The position numbers and the translations under genes are program-made. A stretch of DNA of 64,000 nucleotides from Actinomadura litoris (lineage in GTDB: Bacteria; Actinomycetota; Actinomycetes; Streptosporangiales; Streptosporangiaceae): assembly GCF_009733595.1 (NCBI RefSeq), contig NZ_WOFH01000002.1, positions 744,001 to 808,000 on the forward strand. The letters are read 5' to 3'. This document shows, in pieces, positions 51,065-61,301 of the stretch; within the stretch, counting starts at the first letter, position 1; the number at the start of each line of letters is the position of its first letter. A model generated the notes under the pieces. It searched no databases. It was not told the DNA's origin and saw only the letters and a list, made by a program, of their open reading frames with translations.

Positions 51065-51610
51065 TCAAAACTCAGGTTCGGGGCGGTGCCGGGCGCGGAA
51101 GGCGGCCACGTTCGTCCGGTTCGCGCAGGTCTCGGAGCAGAAGCGGCGGCGGCCCGCGCGGGAGGTGTCGGCGTAGACGCGGTCGCAGCCGTCGGCCGCG
51201 CACACCCCGGTCCGGCTGAGGCCGTGCTCGACGACCAGCTCGGCGAGGTTCATCAGCGTCGTCGCGCGGAAGCGGTGCGGCAGCCGGGACGAGGGCGGCG
51301 CGTAGTGCATGTGCAGCCCGTGCGGCTCGTGCACGGCCAGGTGCGGATGCATGGGGACCTCCAGCATCAGCTCGTTGAGCAGCCGCATCGCGTCCTCGAT
51401 CGAGGCGGCCTCGAAGAAGGGGCGCAGCGTCGCGCCCCAGCGGCGGAACTCCTCGGCGTCGCGCGCCTCGAACTCCCGCCAGAAGAACTCGTTCTCGCGC
51501 AGGAGGCGCTGGAGCGCCTCCTGCGAGGCGTCACCGCCCGCGCTGGTCACCGCGTTGACGAGCGCCACGGCGGCGGCCACCCCGTGGCTTCTGTACCCAG
51601 TGATCCGCAT
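51065..51610 (-). CDS. second CGNR zinc-finger regulator
   Basis: A 181-residue member of the same family as the protein encoded at 10582-11151. The N-terminal half is the ABATE-type domain (GVAAAVALVNAVTSAGGD; FEAASIEDAMRLLNELML), and the zinc finger is TGVCAADGCDRVYADTS followed by RRRFCSETCANRTNVAAFRAR (CANR in place of CGNR). The ATG at 51610 follows GGGAG. An inverted repeat CTGTAA (51638-51643)/TTACAG (51665-51670) lies just upstream, between it and the divergent zinc-ribbon gene. Confidence 0.87.
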   Translation of the reverse strand: MRITGYRSHGVAAAVALVNAVTSAGGDASQEALQRLLRENEFFWREFEARDAEEFRRWGATLRPFFEAASIEDAMRLLNELMLEVPMHPHLAVHEPHGLHMHYAPPSSRLPHRFRATTLMNLAELVVEHGLSRTGVCAADGCDRVYADTSRAGRRRFCSETCANRTNVAAFRARHRPEPEF

Positions 51611-51687
51611 TGCCCCGGCTCCCGCTCCCATGCCATGCTGTAAACGACATCTTAGCTATAACCCTTACAGTTTCGTGAGGACGCGCG

Positions 51688-51876
51688 GTGGAGGAATGCC
51701 CACGCTGTGGCTGGCCCCAGACCCAGGTGTACGAGGTGCTCTCGCGCCACCTGACCTCGGAGGGCGTGGTGAGTTACACGCGCTGCGCCTGCGGGGAGGT
51801 GCAGGTGCGGGTCCAGTCGTTCGGCCCCGGCGCGGTCGTGGGAGCCCGCCCGGAGGACTCCTCCGAACCGTCCTAG
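51688..51876 (+). CDS. small zinc-ribbon-like protein (62 aa)
   Basis: A 62-residue protein with two cysteine pairs, ECPRCGWPQ near the N-terminus and YTRCACGEVQV in the middle, enough to bind one zinc ion as a mini zinc ribbon. The GTG at 51688 follows GTGAGGA. Divergent from the second CGNR gene. No function is known; such proteins may bind nucleic acid. Confidence 0.75.
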   Translation: MEECPRCGWPQTQVYEVLSRHLTSEGVVSYTRCACGEVQVRVQSFGPGAVVGARPEDSSEPS

Positions 51877-51889
51877 GCCGGCGCGGGGG

Positions 51890-53329
51890 CTAGTGGCGCC
51901 AGCGGGTGGCGGCGGCGATCTGCCGCGGCGTCGCGCCGTCCAGCAGCGCGATCTCGCCCCTCCGGACGGTCGCGACCGTGTCGGCCACCTCCTCGCCGAG
52001 CGCCGCGCGCAGCACCCCGTCGGCCTCGAACGCCGCGACCGCCTCCCCGAGCGAGGACGGCAGCGCCGCGACGCCCCGCTCGTCCCGCTCCTCCTCCGAC
52101 AGCGACGCCGGATCGGCGTCCACCGGCTCGGGCAGCCGCGCCCCAGAGGACAGCCCGTCGCGCCCGGCGGCCAGCAGCGCCGCGAGCGCGAGGTAGGGGT
52201 TGGCGGCGCCGTCGAAGCACTTGACCTCCAGGTTCGCCGCCTCCGCCCGCTCGCCCTCGGCGCCGGCGACCAGCCGCAGCGCCGCCTCCCGGTTCTCCAG
52301 CCCCCAGCAGGCGAACGCGCCCGCCCAGTGCGAGGGCACCAGCCGCAGGTAGCTCGCCACCGACGGCGCGCCCACCGCGAGCAGCGCGGGCAGCCGCCGC
52401 AGGATCCCGGCGCCGAACGCCTCCCCGGCGGGCGTCAGCCCGTACGGTCCGGCGCCGCCCGCCATCGCGTTGCCCGCGGCGGCCGGGTCCTCGCCGCCGT
52501 CGCGGCGCCACAGGCTCAGGTGGACGTGCGCGCCGTTGCCGACCGCCTCCGCGTCGACCTTGGGGGAGAACGAGGCGATCAGCCCGTGGCCCATCGACAC
52601 GGCCCGGATCGTCTCCCTGACCAGCACCGCGGTGTCGGCGGCGCCGACCGGGTCCTCGGCGGCCACCGACACCTCGTACTGCCCGGCCGCGTACTCGGGG
52701 TGGAGCTGGTCGACGCGGACGCCCGTCGCGTCCAGCGCCTTCAGCAGGTCGCGCAGGTAGCCCGACAGCTCGCTGATCCGCGTCATCCCGTACGCGGGGC
52801 CGTGGCTGGCGGGGGAGAAGCCGTCGCCGTGGCTCTCCGACACCGCCCACTCGATCTCGAACGCCGTCCGGACGCCCCACCCGTCCTCGGCCAGCCGCTC
52901 GGTCTCGCGGCGCAGCAGCGCGCGGGTGTCGAGCGGATGGACGGAGCCGTCCTGCGCGTACCGGGAGGCGGGCGCGTGCGCCCAGCCCGGCAGCGCGGCC
53001 AGCGGGACGAGCCGGTCCAGGTCGGGGTGGAGCCGCAGGTCGCCGGTCGGCCCGCCGATGTGGCGGCCGGACACGATCGAGTCGTCCAGCAGGAAGACGT
53101 CGAACACCGGCGACATGCCGACACCCCAGGCGGCCGCGTGCTCCAGCCGCGCCACCGGGACGGTCTTGGTCCGCGTGATCCCGCTGACGTCCACCCAGGT
53201 CAGGGCGACGGCGACGACGTCCTGCCCGGCGAGGCGGCGGGCGGCCTCGGCGGCGCGGGCGCCGAGCCTGGCCCGCTCGTCCCCGTCGAGCGCGCCGAGC
53301 GGGGCTGCGGAGTGTCCGGAGTCTTCCAC
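51890..53329 (-). CDS. glutamine synthetase family protein (FluG-like)
   Basis: A 479-residue GS-I-type ligase. Active-site segments are kept: AFEIEWAV, HPEYAAGQYEVSVA, NGAHVHLSLW, ASYLRLVPSHWAG, ENREAALRLV and VKCFDGAANPYLALAALLAAG. The sequence is divergent from housekeeping GlnA, closer to the FluG/gamma-glutamyl-amine ligase side. It is encoded divergently from an amidohydrolase of the FluG N-terminal type, so the two may form a split FluG-like system making or breaking gamma-glutamyl amides. The amine substrate is unknown. Start ATG 53329 is followed by an Ala/Asp-rich lead. Confidence 0.88.
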   Translation of the reverse strand: MEDSGHSAAPLGALDGDERARLGARAAEAARRLAGQDVVAVALTWVDVSGITRTKTVPVARLEHAAAWGVGMSPVFDVFLLDDSIVSGRHIGGPTGDLRLHPDLDRLVPLAALPGWAHAPASRYAQDGSVHPLDTRALLRRETERLAEDGWGVRTAFEIEWAVSESHGDGFSPASHGPAYGMTRISELSGYLRDLLKALDATGVRVDQLHPEYAAGQYEVSVAAEDPVGAADTAVLVRETIRAVSMGHGLIASFSPKVDAEAVGNGAHVHLSLWRRDGGEDPAAAGNAMAGGAGPYGLTPAGEAFGAGILRRLPALLAVGAPSVASYLRLVPSHWAGAFACWGLENREAALRLVAGAEGERAEAANLEVKCFDGAANPYLALAALLAAGRDGLSSGARLPEPVDADPASLSEEERDERGVAALPSSLGEAVAAFEADGVLRAALGEEVADTVATVRRGEIALLDGATPRQIAAATRWRH

Positions 53330-53481
53330 GATGAGGCTCTCCTGAGGAGTCGGCGAGGGGCGGGACCATACGGGCGCGGCCGAGTCATCGTGGGGAGCGA
53401 CCCCCCACGCCCCCCGGCACTTGCCCGTAGGGGCATCGTAGGAACAACGACCGCTCGATTTCAGGGACGGAGGCGGGTGTC

Positions 53482-54603
53482 GTGCTCCAATGGCCGGAGT
53501 CGCCGCGACTGGCCGACCACCACTGCCACGGCGTCCTCGACCGCGAGCTCGACCGCGCGGGGTTCGAGGCGCTGCTCACCGAGGCCGAGACCGGCGGGCC
53601 GCCGGGCGTGAGCCCGTTCGACTCGCAGATCGGCTTCGCGCTGCGGCGCTGGTGCCCGCCCGTCCTGGACCTGGACGCGCACGCCGCGCCGGACGACTAT
53701 CTCGCGCGCCGCGCCGAGCTGGGCGCGGCCGAGGTCAACCGCCGGTTCCTGGCCGCCGCCGGGCTGGAGTCGCTGTGCGTGGACACCGGGTACACGCCGG
53801 AGGCGATCCTCGACCCGCCCGGCCTCGGACGGCTCGCCGGCGCCCCCGCGTACGAGATCGTCCGGCTGGAGACGGTCGCGGAGCGGGTCGCGGCGGACGG
53901 CGTCGACGCGGCGCGCTTCGCCGACGAGGTCCGCTCCCGGCTCGCGGCGCGCGGCCCGTCGGTGGTCGGCGCCAAGTCGATCGCCGCCTACCGGGCGGGG
54001 CTGGAGATGGCGGGCGAGCGGCCGTCGGCCGCGCGGGTGGCGGAGGCGGCCGGGCGGCTGATGCGCCAGGACGCGCCGCGCGTGCACGACGAGGTGCTGC
54101 ACCGGTTCCTGGTGTGGTGCGCGTCCGACGCGGGCCTGCCGGTGCAGTTCCACGTCGGGCTCGGCGACGTCGACGCCGACCTGCGGCGCGGCGACCCGCT
54201 GCTGCTCCTGGACCTGCTGCGCGCGCTGGCGGACGCCGGGACCCCCGCGATGCTGCTGCACAACTACCCCTTCCACCGGCGGGCGGGCTATCTCGCGCAG
54301 GTCCTCCCGAACGTGTACGTGGACGCCGGGCTCGCCACCCACAACCTCGGGCACCGCGCCCCGGCGCTGCTCGCCGAACTGCTGGAGCTGGCCCCGTTCG
54401 GGAAGGTGCTGTACTCCTCCGACGCGTTCGGCCTCGCGGAGCTGTACCACCTCGGCGCGGTGCTGTTCCGGCGCGGCCTCGCCGGGATCATGGAGGAGGG
54501 GGTGCGGGACGGCGCGTGGACGGCGGCCGACGCCGACCGCGTCGCCGCGCTCGTCGCGTCCGGCAACGCCCGCCGCGTCTACGGGCTCCCCGCCCCCGGA
54601 TAG
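53482..54603 (+). CDS. amidohydrolase family protein, FluG N-terminal type
   Basis: A 373-residue TIM-barrel metal hydrolase. LADHHCHGVL gives the H-x-H metal pair, VVGAKSIAAYRAGL a lysine near the metal site, PVQFHVGLGD and LLHNYPFHRRAGYLA further histidines, and VLYSSDAFGLAELYHLG the catalytic aspartate. In fungal FluG this fold is fused to a glutamine-synthetase-like domain; here the latter is the divergent neighbour. The GTG at 53482 follows GGAGG. A TGCCC-GTAG-GGGCA inverted repeat (53422-53435) lies in the shared promoter gap. Confidence 0.88.
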   Translation: MLQWPESPRLADHHCHGVLDRELDRAGFEALLTEAETGGPPGVSPFDSQIGFALRRWCPPVLDLDAHAAPDDYLARRAELGAAEVNRRFLAAAGLESLCVDTGYTPEAILDPPGLGRLAGAPAYEIVRLETVAERVAADGVDAARFADEVRSRLAARGPSVVGAKSIAAYRAGLEMAGERPSAARVAEAAGRLMRQDAPRVHDEVLHRFLVWCASDAGLPVQFHVGLGDVDADLRRGDPLLLLDLLRALADAGTPAMLLHNYPFHRRAGYLAQVLPNVYVDAGLATHNLGHRAPALLAELLELAPFGKVLYSSDAFGLAELYHLGAVLFRRGLAGIMEEGVRDGAWTAADADRVAALVASGNARRVYGLPAPG

Positions 54604-54633
54604 GCTCGTGATGATCACGGGAGGAGCGGCGAC

Positions 54634-56019
54634 ATGGCAGGACGCGAGCGGCTGCTGGTCATCGGGGGCGACGCGGCGGGGATGAGCGCCGCCTCGCAGG
54701 CGCGGCGCCGCCGCGGCCCGGACGAGCTGGAGATCGGCGTCGTCGAGCGCGGGCGGCACGCCTCGTACTCGGCGTGCGGCATCCCCTACCTCGTCGGCGG
54801 CGACGTCGAGGACGAGTCGAGCCTTATCGCCCGCACGCCGGAGGAGCACCGCGAGCGCGGCATCGACCTGCGGACGCGCACCGAGGCGACCGAGATCGAC
54901 CTGTCCGGCGGCCGGGTGCGCGTCCGCGACCTGGAGGGCGGCGCCGAGCGCTGGGAGCACTACGACCAGCTGATGGTCGCGACCGGGGCCGTCCCCGCGC
55001 GCCCGCGCCTGCCCGGCGCCGACGCGGAGGGCGTGCACGGCATCCAGGTGCTGGACGACGGGATCCGCGTCCGCCGCGTGGTGGAGCGCGACAAGCCGCG
55101 CCGGGCCGTGGTCGTCGGCGGCGGCTACATCGGGCTGGAGATGGCCGAGGCGCTGGTGCGGCGCGGCCTGGAGGTGTCCCTCGTGGACGCGGCGGACCAG
55201 CCCATGGGCACCCTCGACCCCGACATGGGAGCGCTCGTCGCCGACGCGCTGCGCGGGGTGGGCGTCAAGCTGCGCCTGGGCGAGCCCGTCGAGGGCTTCG
55301 ACACCGAGGACGGGCGGGTGACGGCCGTCCGCACGGCGGACCGCGCGCTGCCCGCCGACCTGGTCGTCCTCGGGCTGGGCGTGCGGCCGGGCAGCGACCT
55401 GGCGCGCGCGGCGGGGATCGAGACCGGCCCGACCGGCGGCATCGTCACCGACCGGCGGATGCGCACCCGCACCGAGCGGGTGTGGGCGGCGGGCGACTGC
55501 GTCGAGAACCGCCACCTGGTGTCCGGCGCGCCCGTCGCGATCGCGCTCGGCACGCACGCGAACAAGCAGGGCCGCGTCGCCGGGATCAACATCGGCGGCG
55601 GGTACGCGACGTTCCCGGGCGTGGTGGGCACGGCCGTCGCCAAGATCTGCGAGTACGAGGTCGCGCGCACCGGGCTGAACGAGCGCGAGGCCGAGGCGGC
55701 GGGGTTCGAGGCGCTCAGCGTCGTCGTCGCGTCCACCACCCGCGCGGGCTACTACCCGGGCGCGACCGAGATGCGGACCAAGCTGGTCGCCGAGCGCCGC
55801 TCCGGACGGCTGCTCGGCGCGCAGATCGTGGGCCGGGAGGGCGCCGCCAAGCGCGTCGACGGCCTGGCCATCGCGCTGTGGCACGGCATGACGGTCGAGG
55901 AGATGACCGGCCTGGACCTCGGGTACGCGCCGCCGTTCTCGCCCACCTGGGACCCGGTGCTGATCGCCGCGCGCAAGGCCGCCGAGCGCGTCGAGGAGGA
56001 CCTGCGCTCCGCGCCCTGA
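54634..56019 (+). CDS. CoA-disulfide reductase/NADH oxidase-like FAD oxidoreductase
   Basis: A 461-residue flavoprotein of the pyridine-nucleotide disulfide reductase family with one active cysteine. FAD motif VIGGDAAGMSAASQARR, redox cysteine in YSACGIPYLVGG (Cys48), NAD motif VVVGGGYIGLEMAEAL, second FAD motif VWAAGDCVENRH, and a C-terminal dimerisation domain. The single SxxC cysteine is that of CoA-disulfide reductase and NADH oxidase. GGGAGGAG precedes the ATG. It follows the amidohydrolase by 30 bases and may share its transcript. Confidence 0.92.
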   Translation: MAGRERLLVIGGDAAGMSAASQARRRRGPDELEIGVVERGRHASYSACGIPYLVGGDVEDESSLIARTPEEHRERGIDLRTRTEATEIDLSGGRVRVRDLEGGAERWEHYDQLMVATGAVPARPRLPGADAEGVHGIQVLDDGIRVRRVVERDKPRRAVVVGGGYIGLEMAEALVRRGLEVSLVDAADQPMGTLDPDMGALVADALRGVGVKLRLGEPVEGFDTEDGRVTAVRTADRALPADLVVLGLGVRPGSDLARAAGIETGPTGGIVTDRRMRTRTERVWAAGDCVENRHLVSGAPVAIALGTHANKQGRVAGINIGGGYATFPGVVGTAVAKICEYEVARTGLNEREAEAAGFEALSVVVASTTRAGYYPGATEMRTKLVAERRSGRLLGAQIVGREGAAKRVDGLAIALWHGMTVEEMTGLDLGYAPPFSPTWDPVLIAARKAAERVEEDLRSAP

Positions 56020-56066
56020 CCTGCTGATCCGTGGTTTGTCGGTGGCCGTTTCTAGGGTGTGGCGCC

Positions 56067-59000
56067 ATGAACCCTCCTGCGGTCGACGAGGACGCCCCGG
56101 ACTTCCCGGAAGCATGGCTGCGCGAGCGGCATCCGCGCCGCGACCGTCCGGGCGTTCCCGACGTCCGTCCCGACGCCGAAGCGGTGGGCCGGGCGCGGGC
56201 GCTGGTGGACGCCGCGCTGCCCGAGATCGAGCACGTCCTCGCACTGCCGGGGACGACGCCGCTGCTGGCCGAGCACGCCCGCGCGCACCTGGCCGGTTCG
56301 CCCAGCCCGCTCGGCGCGGCGGTCGTCGCGTCGCTCACGCTGACCGTGCGCATCACGCCCGAACTCTGGGCGTCCGAGCCGTTCCGGGACGCGTGGACGG
56401 CCGAGCACGGGCTTGCGTTCGCCGTGTGCGCCTACCTGGAGCTGAGCGAGGTGGTCATCGACTACCGGTCGGCCGCCTTCGACCCCCGGACGGGTACCAC
56501 CCGGTGGGACTGGAGCGGTGTCCGGGAACGGGGCTCCGGCGACGACCGCCGCTGGTGGACGGCCCCGGCCGGCGTTCGCCGTCTGCGCGCCCTTCTGGCG
56601 GCCGCCGGCGACGACGTCTACGCCGAGGCCGCCGAGGCGGTCGCGCGGCACCGCCGGACCCCGGCCCAGCAGGTGATCGCGTCCTACCTGATGCCGACGC
56701 GGCGGGACTGGCTGGCCGAGGCCCGCGCGCTCCCGAGCCCCGTCGGCTCGTACGGCGACCGGGAGTGGCACCCCTGGATGCTGCTGTGCGCGCTCGGCGA
56801 CCCGGACGACGTCGGCGGCCTGACGCTGGAGTGGGGCAGCCGCCGCCGGGACGTCATCGCGACGCTGCTGGAGGGCGTCGGCCCGGACGCGCTCGCCGCG
56901 CTGGTGACCGAGGCCGCCGACGAGCGGTACCTCGGCGCCGACACCGCGCGGCTGCTGCTGGACACCCTGGCACGGCTGCCGGTGGACGCCGCGTTCCAGG
57001 CCCTCGTCGACCGGCTCGGCCGCCGCTACGTCCAGGCCGCCGCGATCGGCGCCGCGAACCGGTATCCCGCGCGAGCGCTGCGGCTGCTCGCCGCGTCGGC
57101 CGGTACCCCCGAGGTCGACGAGATGCTGTCGGCCCACCTGCTCGCGCACCCGGAACTCGCGGACGCGATGCTCCCCGGCCTGCCGGAGGAGTCCCGCGCG
57201 GCGGTCGATGCGAACCGCGCGCGCAACGTCCGGCTGCCCGAGGCGGACGACCTGCCGCCGCTGCTCACCGACCCGCCGTGGACGCGTGCGCGCAAGAAGG
57301 CCAGGCCCCCCGTCATCAAGGGCCTGCCCCTGCCCGCCCTGCGTGCCATCGTCTGGGAGCCGGGAGAACGCGACGACTGGACGACCGACGTCCGCGATCT
57401 GTGGCGCTGGATGGAACAGCCCGCGTGGGCGGAGCAGGCGGCGCGGTTCGAGAAAGACGACCTGCCTGAACACCTGCATCCGGCCATGTTCCTGGGGGCT
57501 CCTGAGGACCTGGTGCGCCCGCTGCTGGCGAGATGGGAGCCGTCCGACGTCTTCGCGGTGGGCGACTGGGAGCCGGCGGTCGTCGCCCGCTTCGAGTTGG
57601 ACGCGCTCGAACCCGTGCTCTTCGCCGCACGCCGTGCCCCGGCTGCCGCCGGCCACGCCCTGATGCCCTACCTCAGCGACGATGTCGCCCGCACGATGGC
57701 CGACTGGCTGCTGCGGCGCAAACGCGCGGGCGAGACGGCGCGCGCCTGGTTCCGCCGCCACGGCCTCGCCGCCGCGCCCGCCCTGCTGCCCGGCGCGCTC
57801 GGCCCGTCCGGCACCGAGCGCCGCGCCGCCGAGGGGGCGCTGCGGTTCATCGCCGCCGAGCACGGCGCCGAGGGGATCGTCGAGGCCGCCCGCGTCCACG
57901 GTGACGCGGCGGTCGGCGCGATCGCGGCGCTGCTGTCGGCCGACCCGCTCGACATCCTGCCCGCGAAGGTCCCCGTGATCGGCGACTGGGCCGACGTCCG
58001 GCTCCTGCCGCAACTCCTCCTGCGCGACAGTGAACGCGCGCTGCCCGGGGCGGCGGCACGGCACGTCCTGACGATGCTGGCGCTGTCCCGGCCCGGCGAG
58101 GAGTACGCCGGTGTCGCCGCCGTCCGCGACCTGTGCGACCCCGCCTCGCTCGCCGAGTTCGGATGGGCGGTGTTCGGGCGCTGGGAGGCGCACGGCGCGC
58201 CCTCGAAGGACGGGTGGGCGCTGACGCAGCTCGGTCTGACCGGCGACGACGAGACCGTCCGCCGCCTCGCCCCGATGATCCGCGCCTGGCCGGGCGATGG
58301 CGGGCACGCCCGGGCCGTGACCGGGCTGGACGTCCTCGCCGCGATCGGCACCGACACCGCCCTCATGCACCTGCACGCGATCTCCCAGCGGGTGCGGTTC
58401 AAGGCGCTGCGGGCCCGCGCCGCCGAGAAGATCGAGGAGGTGGCCGCCGGGCTGGAGCTGACCCCCGACCAGCTCGCCGACCGCCTCGTCCCCGACCTCG
58501 GGCTCGACGCCGGCGGCGGCGTGACGCTCGACTACGGGCCGCGCCGCTTCCGGGTCGCCTTCGACGAGAGCCTCAAGCCGTTCGTCACCGAGAACGGCGA
58601 GCGCCGCAAGACCCTCCCCAAGCCCGGTGCCAAGGACGACCCCGACCTTGCGCCCGCCGCTCACAAGGCGTTCGCCGCCCTCAAGAAGGACGCCCGCACC
58701 GTCGCCTCCGGGCAGCTCCGCCGCCTGGAGGACGCGATGGTCGCCCGCCGCCGCTGGCCCGCCGCCGAGTTCCACGACCTGCTGGTCGCGCACCCGCTGG
58801 TGGGGCACCTCGTCCGCCGCCTGGTCTGGCTCGCCGACGACGCCGCCGGGACGCGCGCGTTCCGCGTCGCCGAGGACGGCACCTACGCGGACATCGACGA
58901 CGACACCGTCGAGCTGCCCGCCTCCTGCGAGATCCGCGTCGCCCACCCCATCGACCTGGGCGAATCGGTCGCCACCTGGTCGGAGGTGTTCGCCGACTAC

Positions 59001-59396
59001 GCGATCCTCCAGCCGTTCCCGCAGCTCGGACGCGCCGTCCACACCCTCACCCCGGCGGAGGAGGGCGGCGGCCACCTGGCCCGCTTCGAGAAGCTCACCC
59101 TCCCGGTCGGCCGCATCCTCGCGCTCACCCGGCGCGGCTGGGAACGCGGCGTCCCGCAGGACGCGGGCGTCGAGTGCTGGATCTCCCGCCGCCTGTCCCG
59201 CGACCGGTACGCGGTCATCGATCTGACCCCGGGCATCATCGCCGGCGCCGTCGAGGCGGAGGCCGAACAGACGCTCACCGCCGTCCGCCTGGCCGACCGC
59301 CCCGACTGGGGGTCCCGGGGACCCCACCGCTTCGGCGACCTGGACCCGGTCATCGCCTCCGAACTCCTGGCCGACCTCACCGCCTTGACCGAATGA
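56067..59396 (+). CDS. DUF4132-domain protein (full-length copy)
   Basis: A 1109-residue soluble protein. The first 430 residues are a helical region; the remainder holds the DUF4132 module, with LDYGPRRFRVAFDESLKP, FAALKKDARTVASGQLRRLE, HPLVGHLVRRLVWLAD and a C-terminal PVIASELLADLTALTE. Relatives include the E. coli MolR/YehI group of unknown biochemical function; no WGR domain is seen here. The end overlaps the start of a shorter paralogue by four bases (ATGA), so the two would be translated together. No catalytic motif is recognised. Confidence 0.88.
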   Translation: MNPPAVDEDAPDFPEAWLRERHPRRDRPGVPDVRPDAEAVGRARALVDAALPEIEHVLALPGTTPLLAEHARAHLAGSPSPLGAAVVASLTLTVRITPELWASEPFRDAWTAEHGLAFAVCAYLELSEVVIDYRSAAFDPRTGTTRWDWSGVRERGSGDDRRWWTAPAGVRRLRALLAAAGDDVYAEAAEAVARHRRTPAQQVIASYLMPTRRDWLAEARALPSPVGSYGDREWHPWMLLCALGDPDDVGGLTLEWGSRRRDVIATLLEGVGPDALAALVTEAADERYLGADTARLLLDTLARLPVDAAFQALVDRLGRRYVQAAAIGAANRYPARALRLLAASAGTPEVDEMLSAHLLAHPELADAMLPGLPEESRAAVDANRARNVRLPEADDLPPLLTDPPWTRARKKARPPVIKGLPLPALRAIVWEPGERDDWTTDVRDLWRWMEQPAWAEQAARFEKDDLPEHLHPAMFLGAPEDLVRPLLARWEPSDVFAVGDWEPAVVARFELDALEPVLFAARRAPAAAGHALMPYLSDDVARTMADWLLRRKRAGETARAWFRRHGLAAAPALLPGALGPSGTERRAAEGALRFIAAEHGAEGIVEAARVHGDAAVGAIAALLSADPLDILPAKVPVIGDWADVRLLPQLLLRDSERALPGAAARHVLTMLALSRPGEEYAGVAAVRDLCDPASLAEFGWAVFGRWEAHGAPSKDGWALTQLGLTGDDETVRRLAPMIRAWPGDGGHARAVTGLDVLAAIGTDTALMHLHAISQRVRFKALRARAAEKIEEVAAGLELTPDQLADRLVPDLGLDAGGGVTLDYGPRRFRVAFDESLKPFVTENGERRKTLPKPGAKDDPDLAPAAHKAFAALKKDARTVASGQLRRLEDAMVARRRWPAAEFHDLLVAHPLVGHLVRRLVWLADDAAGTRAFRVAEDGTYADIDDDTVELPASCEIRVAHPIDLGESVATWSEVFADYAILQPFPQLGRAVHTLTPAEEGGGHLARFEKLTLPVGRILALTRRGWERGVPQDAGVECWISRRLSRDRYAVIDLTPGIIAGAVEAEAEQTLTAVRLADRPDWGSRGPHRFGDLDPVIASELLADLTALTE

Positions 59397-61301
59397 CCGC
59401 CGACCGCACCCTCGCCTGGGAGCCGGGCGAGCGCGACGCCTGGGCGGCCACCCCGCTCCGGAACCTCCACAACGACCGCACTCTCGCACAGTCCCTCCGC
59501 ATGCTGGAGGAAGGAGAGGACCAGCACGAGTTCGAGTTGGCGTGGCTGTTCGCCCAGGCCCCCGAGGAGGCCGTCCGCGCCCGCGTCCGGGCGTGGCGTC
59601 CGGAGTTCTGGGACCTGACCGATTCGCTCAAGCCCCTCGTCGCCCGCTTCGGCCTCGACGCCTGGGACATGGCCGTCCACGCCGCCGAGTGGAACTGGCG
59701 CGAGAACGGGGAGATCCTGCTGCCGTTCCTCAGCGCCGATGTGGCGCGCCTCATGGCCCGCTTGGCGCGGCGGGCCCCGACGGCGCGGGAGCTGACCGGC
59801 GCCTGGTTCCGGCGGCACGGGCTCGCCGCCGTGCCCTTCCTCGTCCCGGCCCTGGACGAGGCGCCGGGCGTCCGCCGCGACGCCGAGCACGCGCTGTGCC
59901 GCGTCGCCGCGTCCGCCGGTCCTGGCCCGGTGATCGAGGCCGCCCGCGACGCTGAGGGGGTCGCCCGCCTCCTCTCGGACGGGCCGTCCGAACCGGCGCC
60001 GTGCCCGCCGCCCTACCCCGCCTGGGCCGACCCGGCCACGCTCCCGCACGTCCGCCTGCGCGCCGGGGGAGAGCTGCCGCCGGAGGAGGTCCGCGCGCTG
60101 GTCCTGCTGCTCGCGATGACGAAGCGGCCGGGTGACCACCCCGGCTCGGCCGCCCGGCTCGACGCCGCCCTGCGGCGCTGCGACCCCGCCGACGTCGCCG
60201 GACTCGGCTGGGAGCTGTTCGTCCGCTGGCGGGACGCGGGGGCGCCGAGCCCCCACAACTGGGCGCTGCCCGTCCTCGCCCGGGTCGGCGACGACGAGAC
60301 CGTCCGCCGTCTCGCCGCGTGGGTGCGGGCGTGCCCGGGATGGCCGGGCTTCGCGCGCGCCGCCGTGGGCCTGGAGACGCTCGCCGCCTTCGGCGACCGC
60401 GCGCTGCCGCACATCGCCGCGATCTCCCGCTCGGCCCGGTACAAGCTCGTACGCGAACGCGCCGGGGAGACCCTCCGCGAGGCCGCGCGTTCGGCGGGCA
60501 CCACCCCAGAGCGGCTCACCGACCGCTTCGTCCCGGACTTCGGGCTCGACCCGTCCGGCACCCTGGTCCTCGACTACGGCCCGCGCCCGCTTCGCCGCCC
60601 TGCGCAAGGACGCCCGTAGGGTCGCGGCCGAGCGCGTCCACCGGCTGGAGGCCGCGATGGTCGCCGGGGAGCGCTGGCCGCTGCGGGAGTTCCGCGCCCA
60701 CTTCGCAGACCACCCGTTGGTGTGGCACATCGCGCACCGCCTGGTGTGGGCGGCCGAGCACGAGGGCGAGGTGACGCCGTTCCGGATCGCCGAGGATCGC
60801 GGGCTCGCCGACGCGTCCGACGGCGACTTCACGCCGCCGCCCACGGCGCTGGTCTGCGTGGCCCACCCGCTGCTGCTGGACGGGCCGGAGACCTGGTCGG
60901 AGCTGTTCGCCGACTACGCGATCCTCCAGCCGTTCCTGCAGCTGGCGCGCGCCGTCCACACCCTGACCCCGCAGGAGCGCGCGGCGGACCGCCTGCCCGC
61001 CTTCGAGGGCTTGACCGTCCCAATCGTCGCGGTCCTGGCCCTCACCCGGCGCGGCTGGGACCGGGGCTCTTACGACGACACAGGGGTGGCGGACACGCTC
61101 GTCCGCGACGCGGGCGACGGCCGCCGGATCGTCCTGACCCTCGCTCCGGGCTTCCTGCCGGGACAGTTCGACACCTCACCCACCCAGCGCGTCGTCCACG
61201 TCCACCTGCTCTCGGCCACGCGGACCCGCCTCCCCTTCGGCACCCTGGATCCCGTCACCACGTCAGAACTGCTGGCCGACCTCTCCGCCCTGACAGGTTG
61301 A
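59393..61301 (+). pseudogene. second DUF4132 copy, broken by out-of-frame deletion
   Basis: This paralogue begins at an ATG overlapping the previous stop and matches the upstream protein only from about its residue 437 (AWEPGERDAW versus VWEPGERDDW). Reading stays open for 408 codons to a TAG at 60617-60619. Homology then continues in another frame from 60591 to 61301 (FAALRKDARRVAAERVHRLE and on to PVTTSELLADLSALTG). Between the matching TAC (60575) and TTC (60591) codons there are 16 bases against 138 in the first copy, a relative loss of 122 bases that removes a conserved block and shifts the frame. Either fragment might still be made, but the intact domain is lost. Confidence 0.85.
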
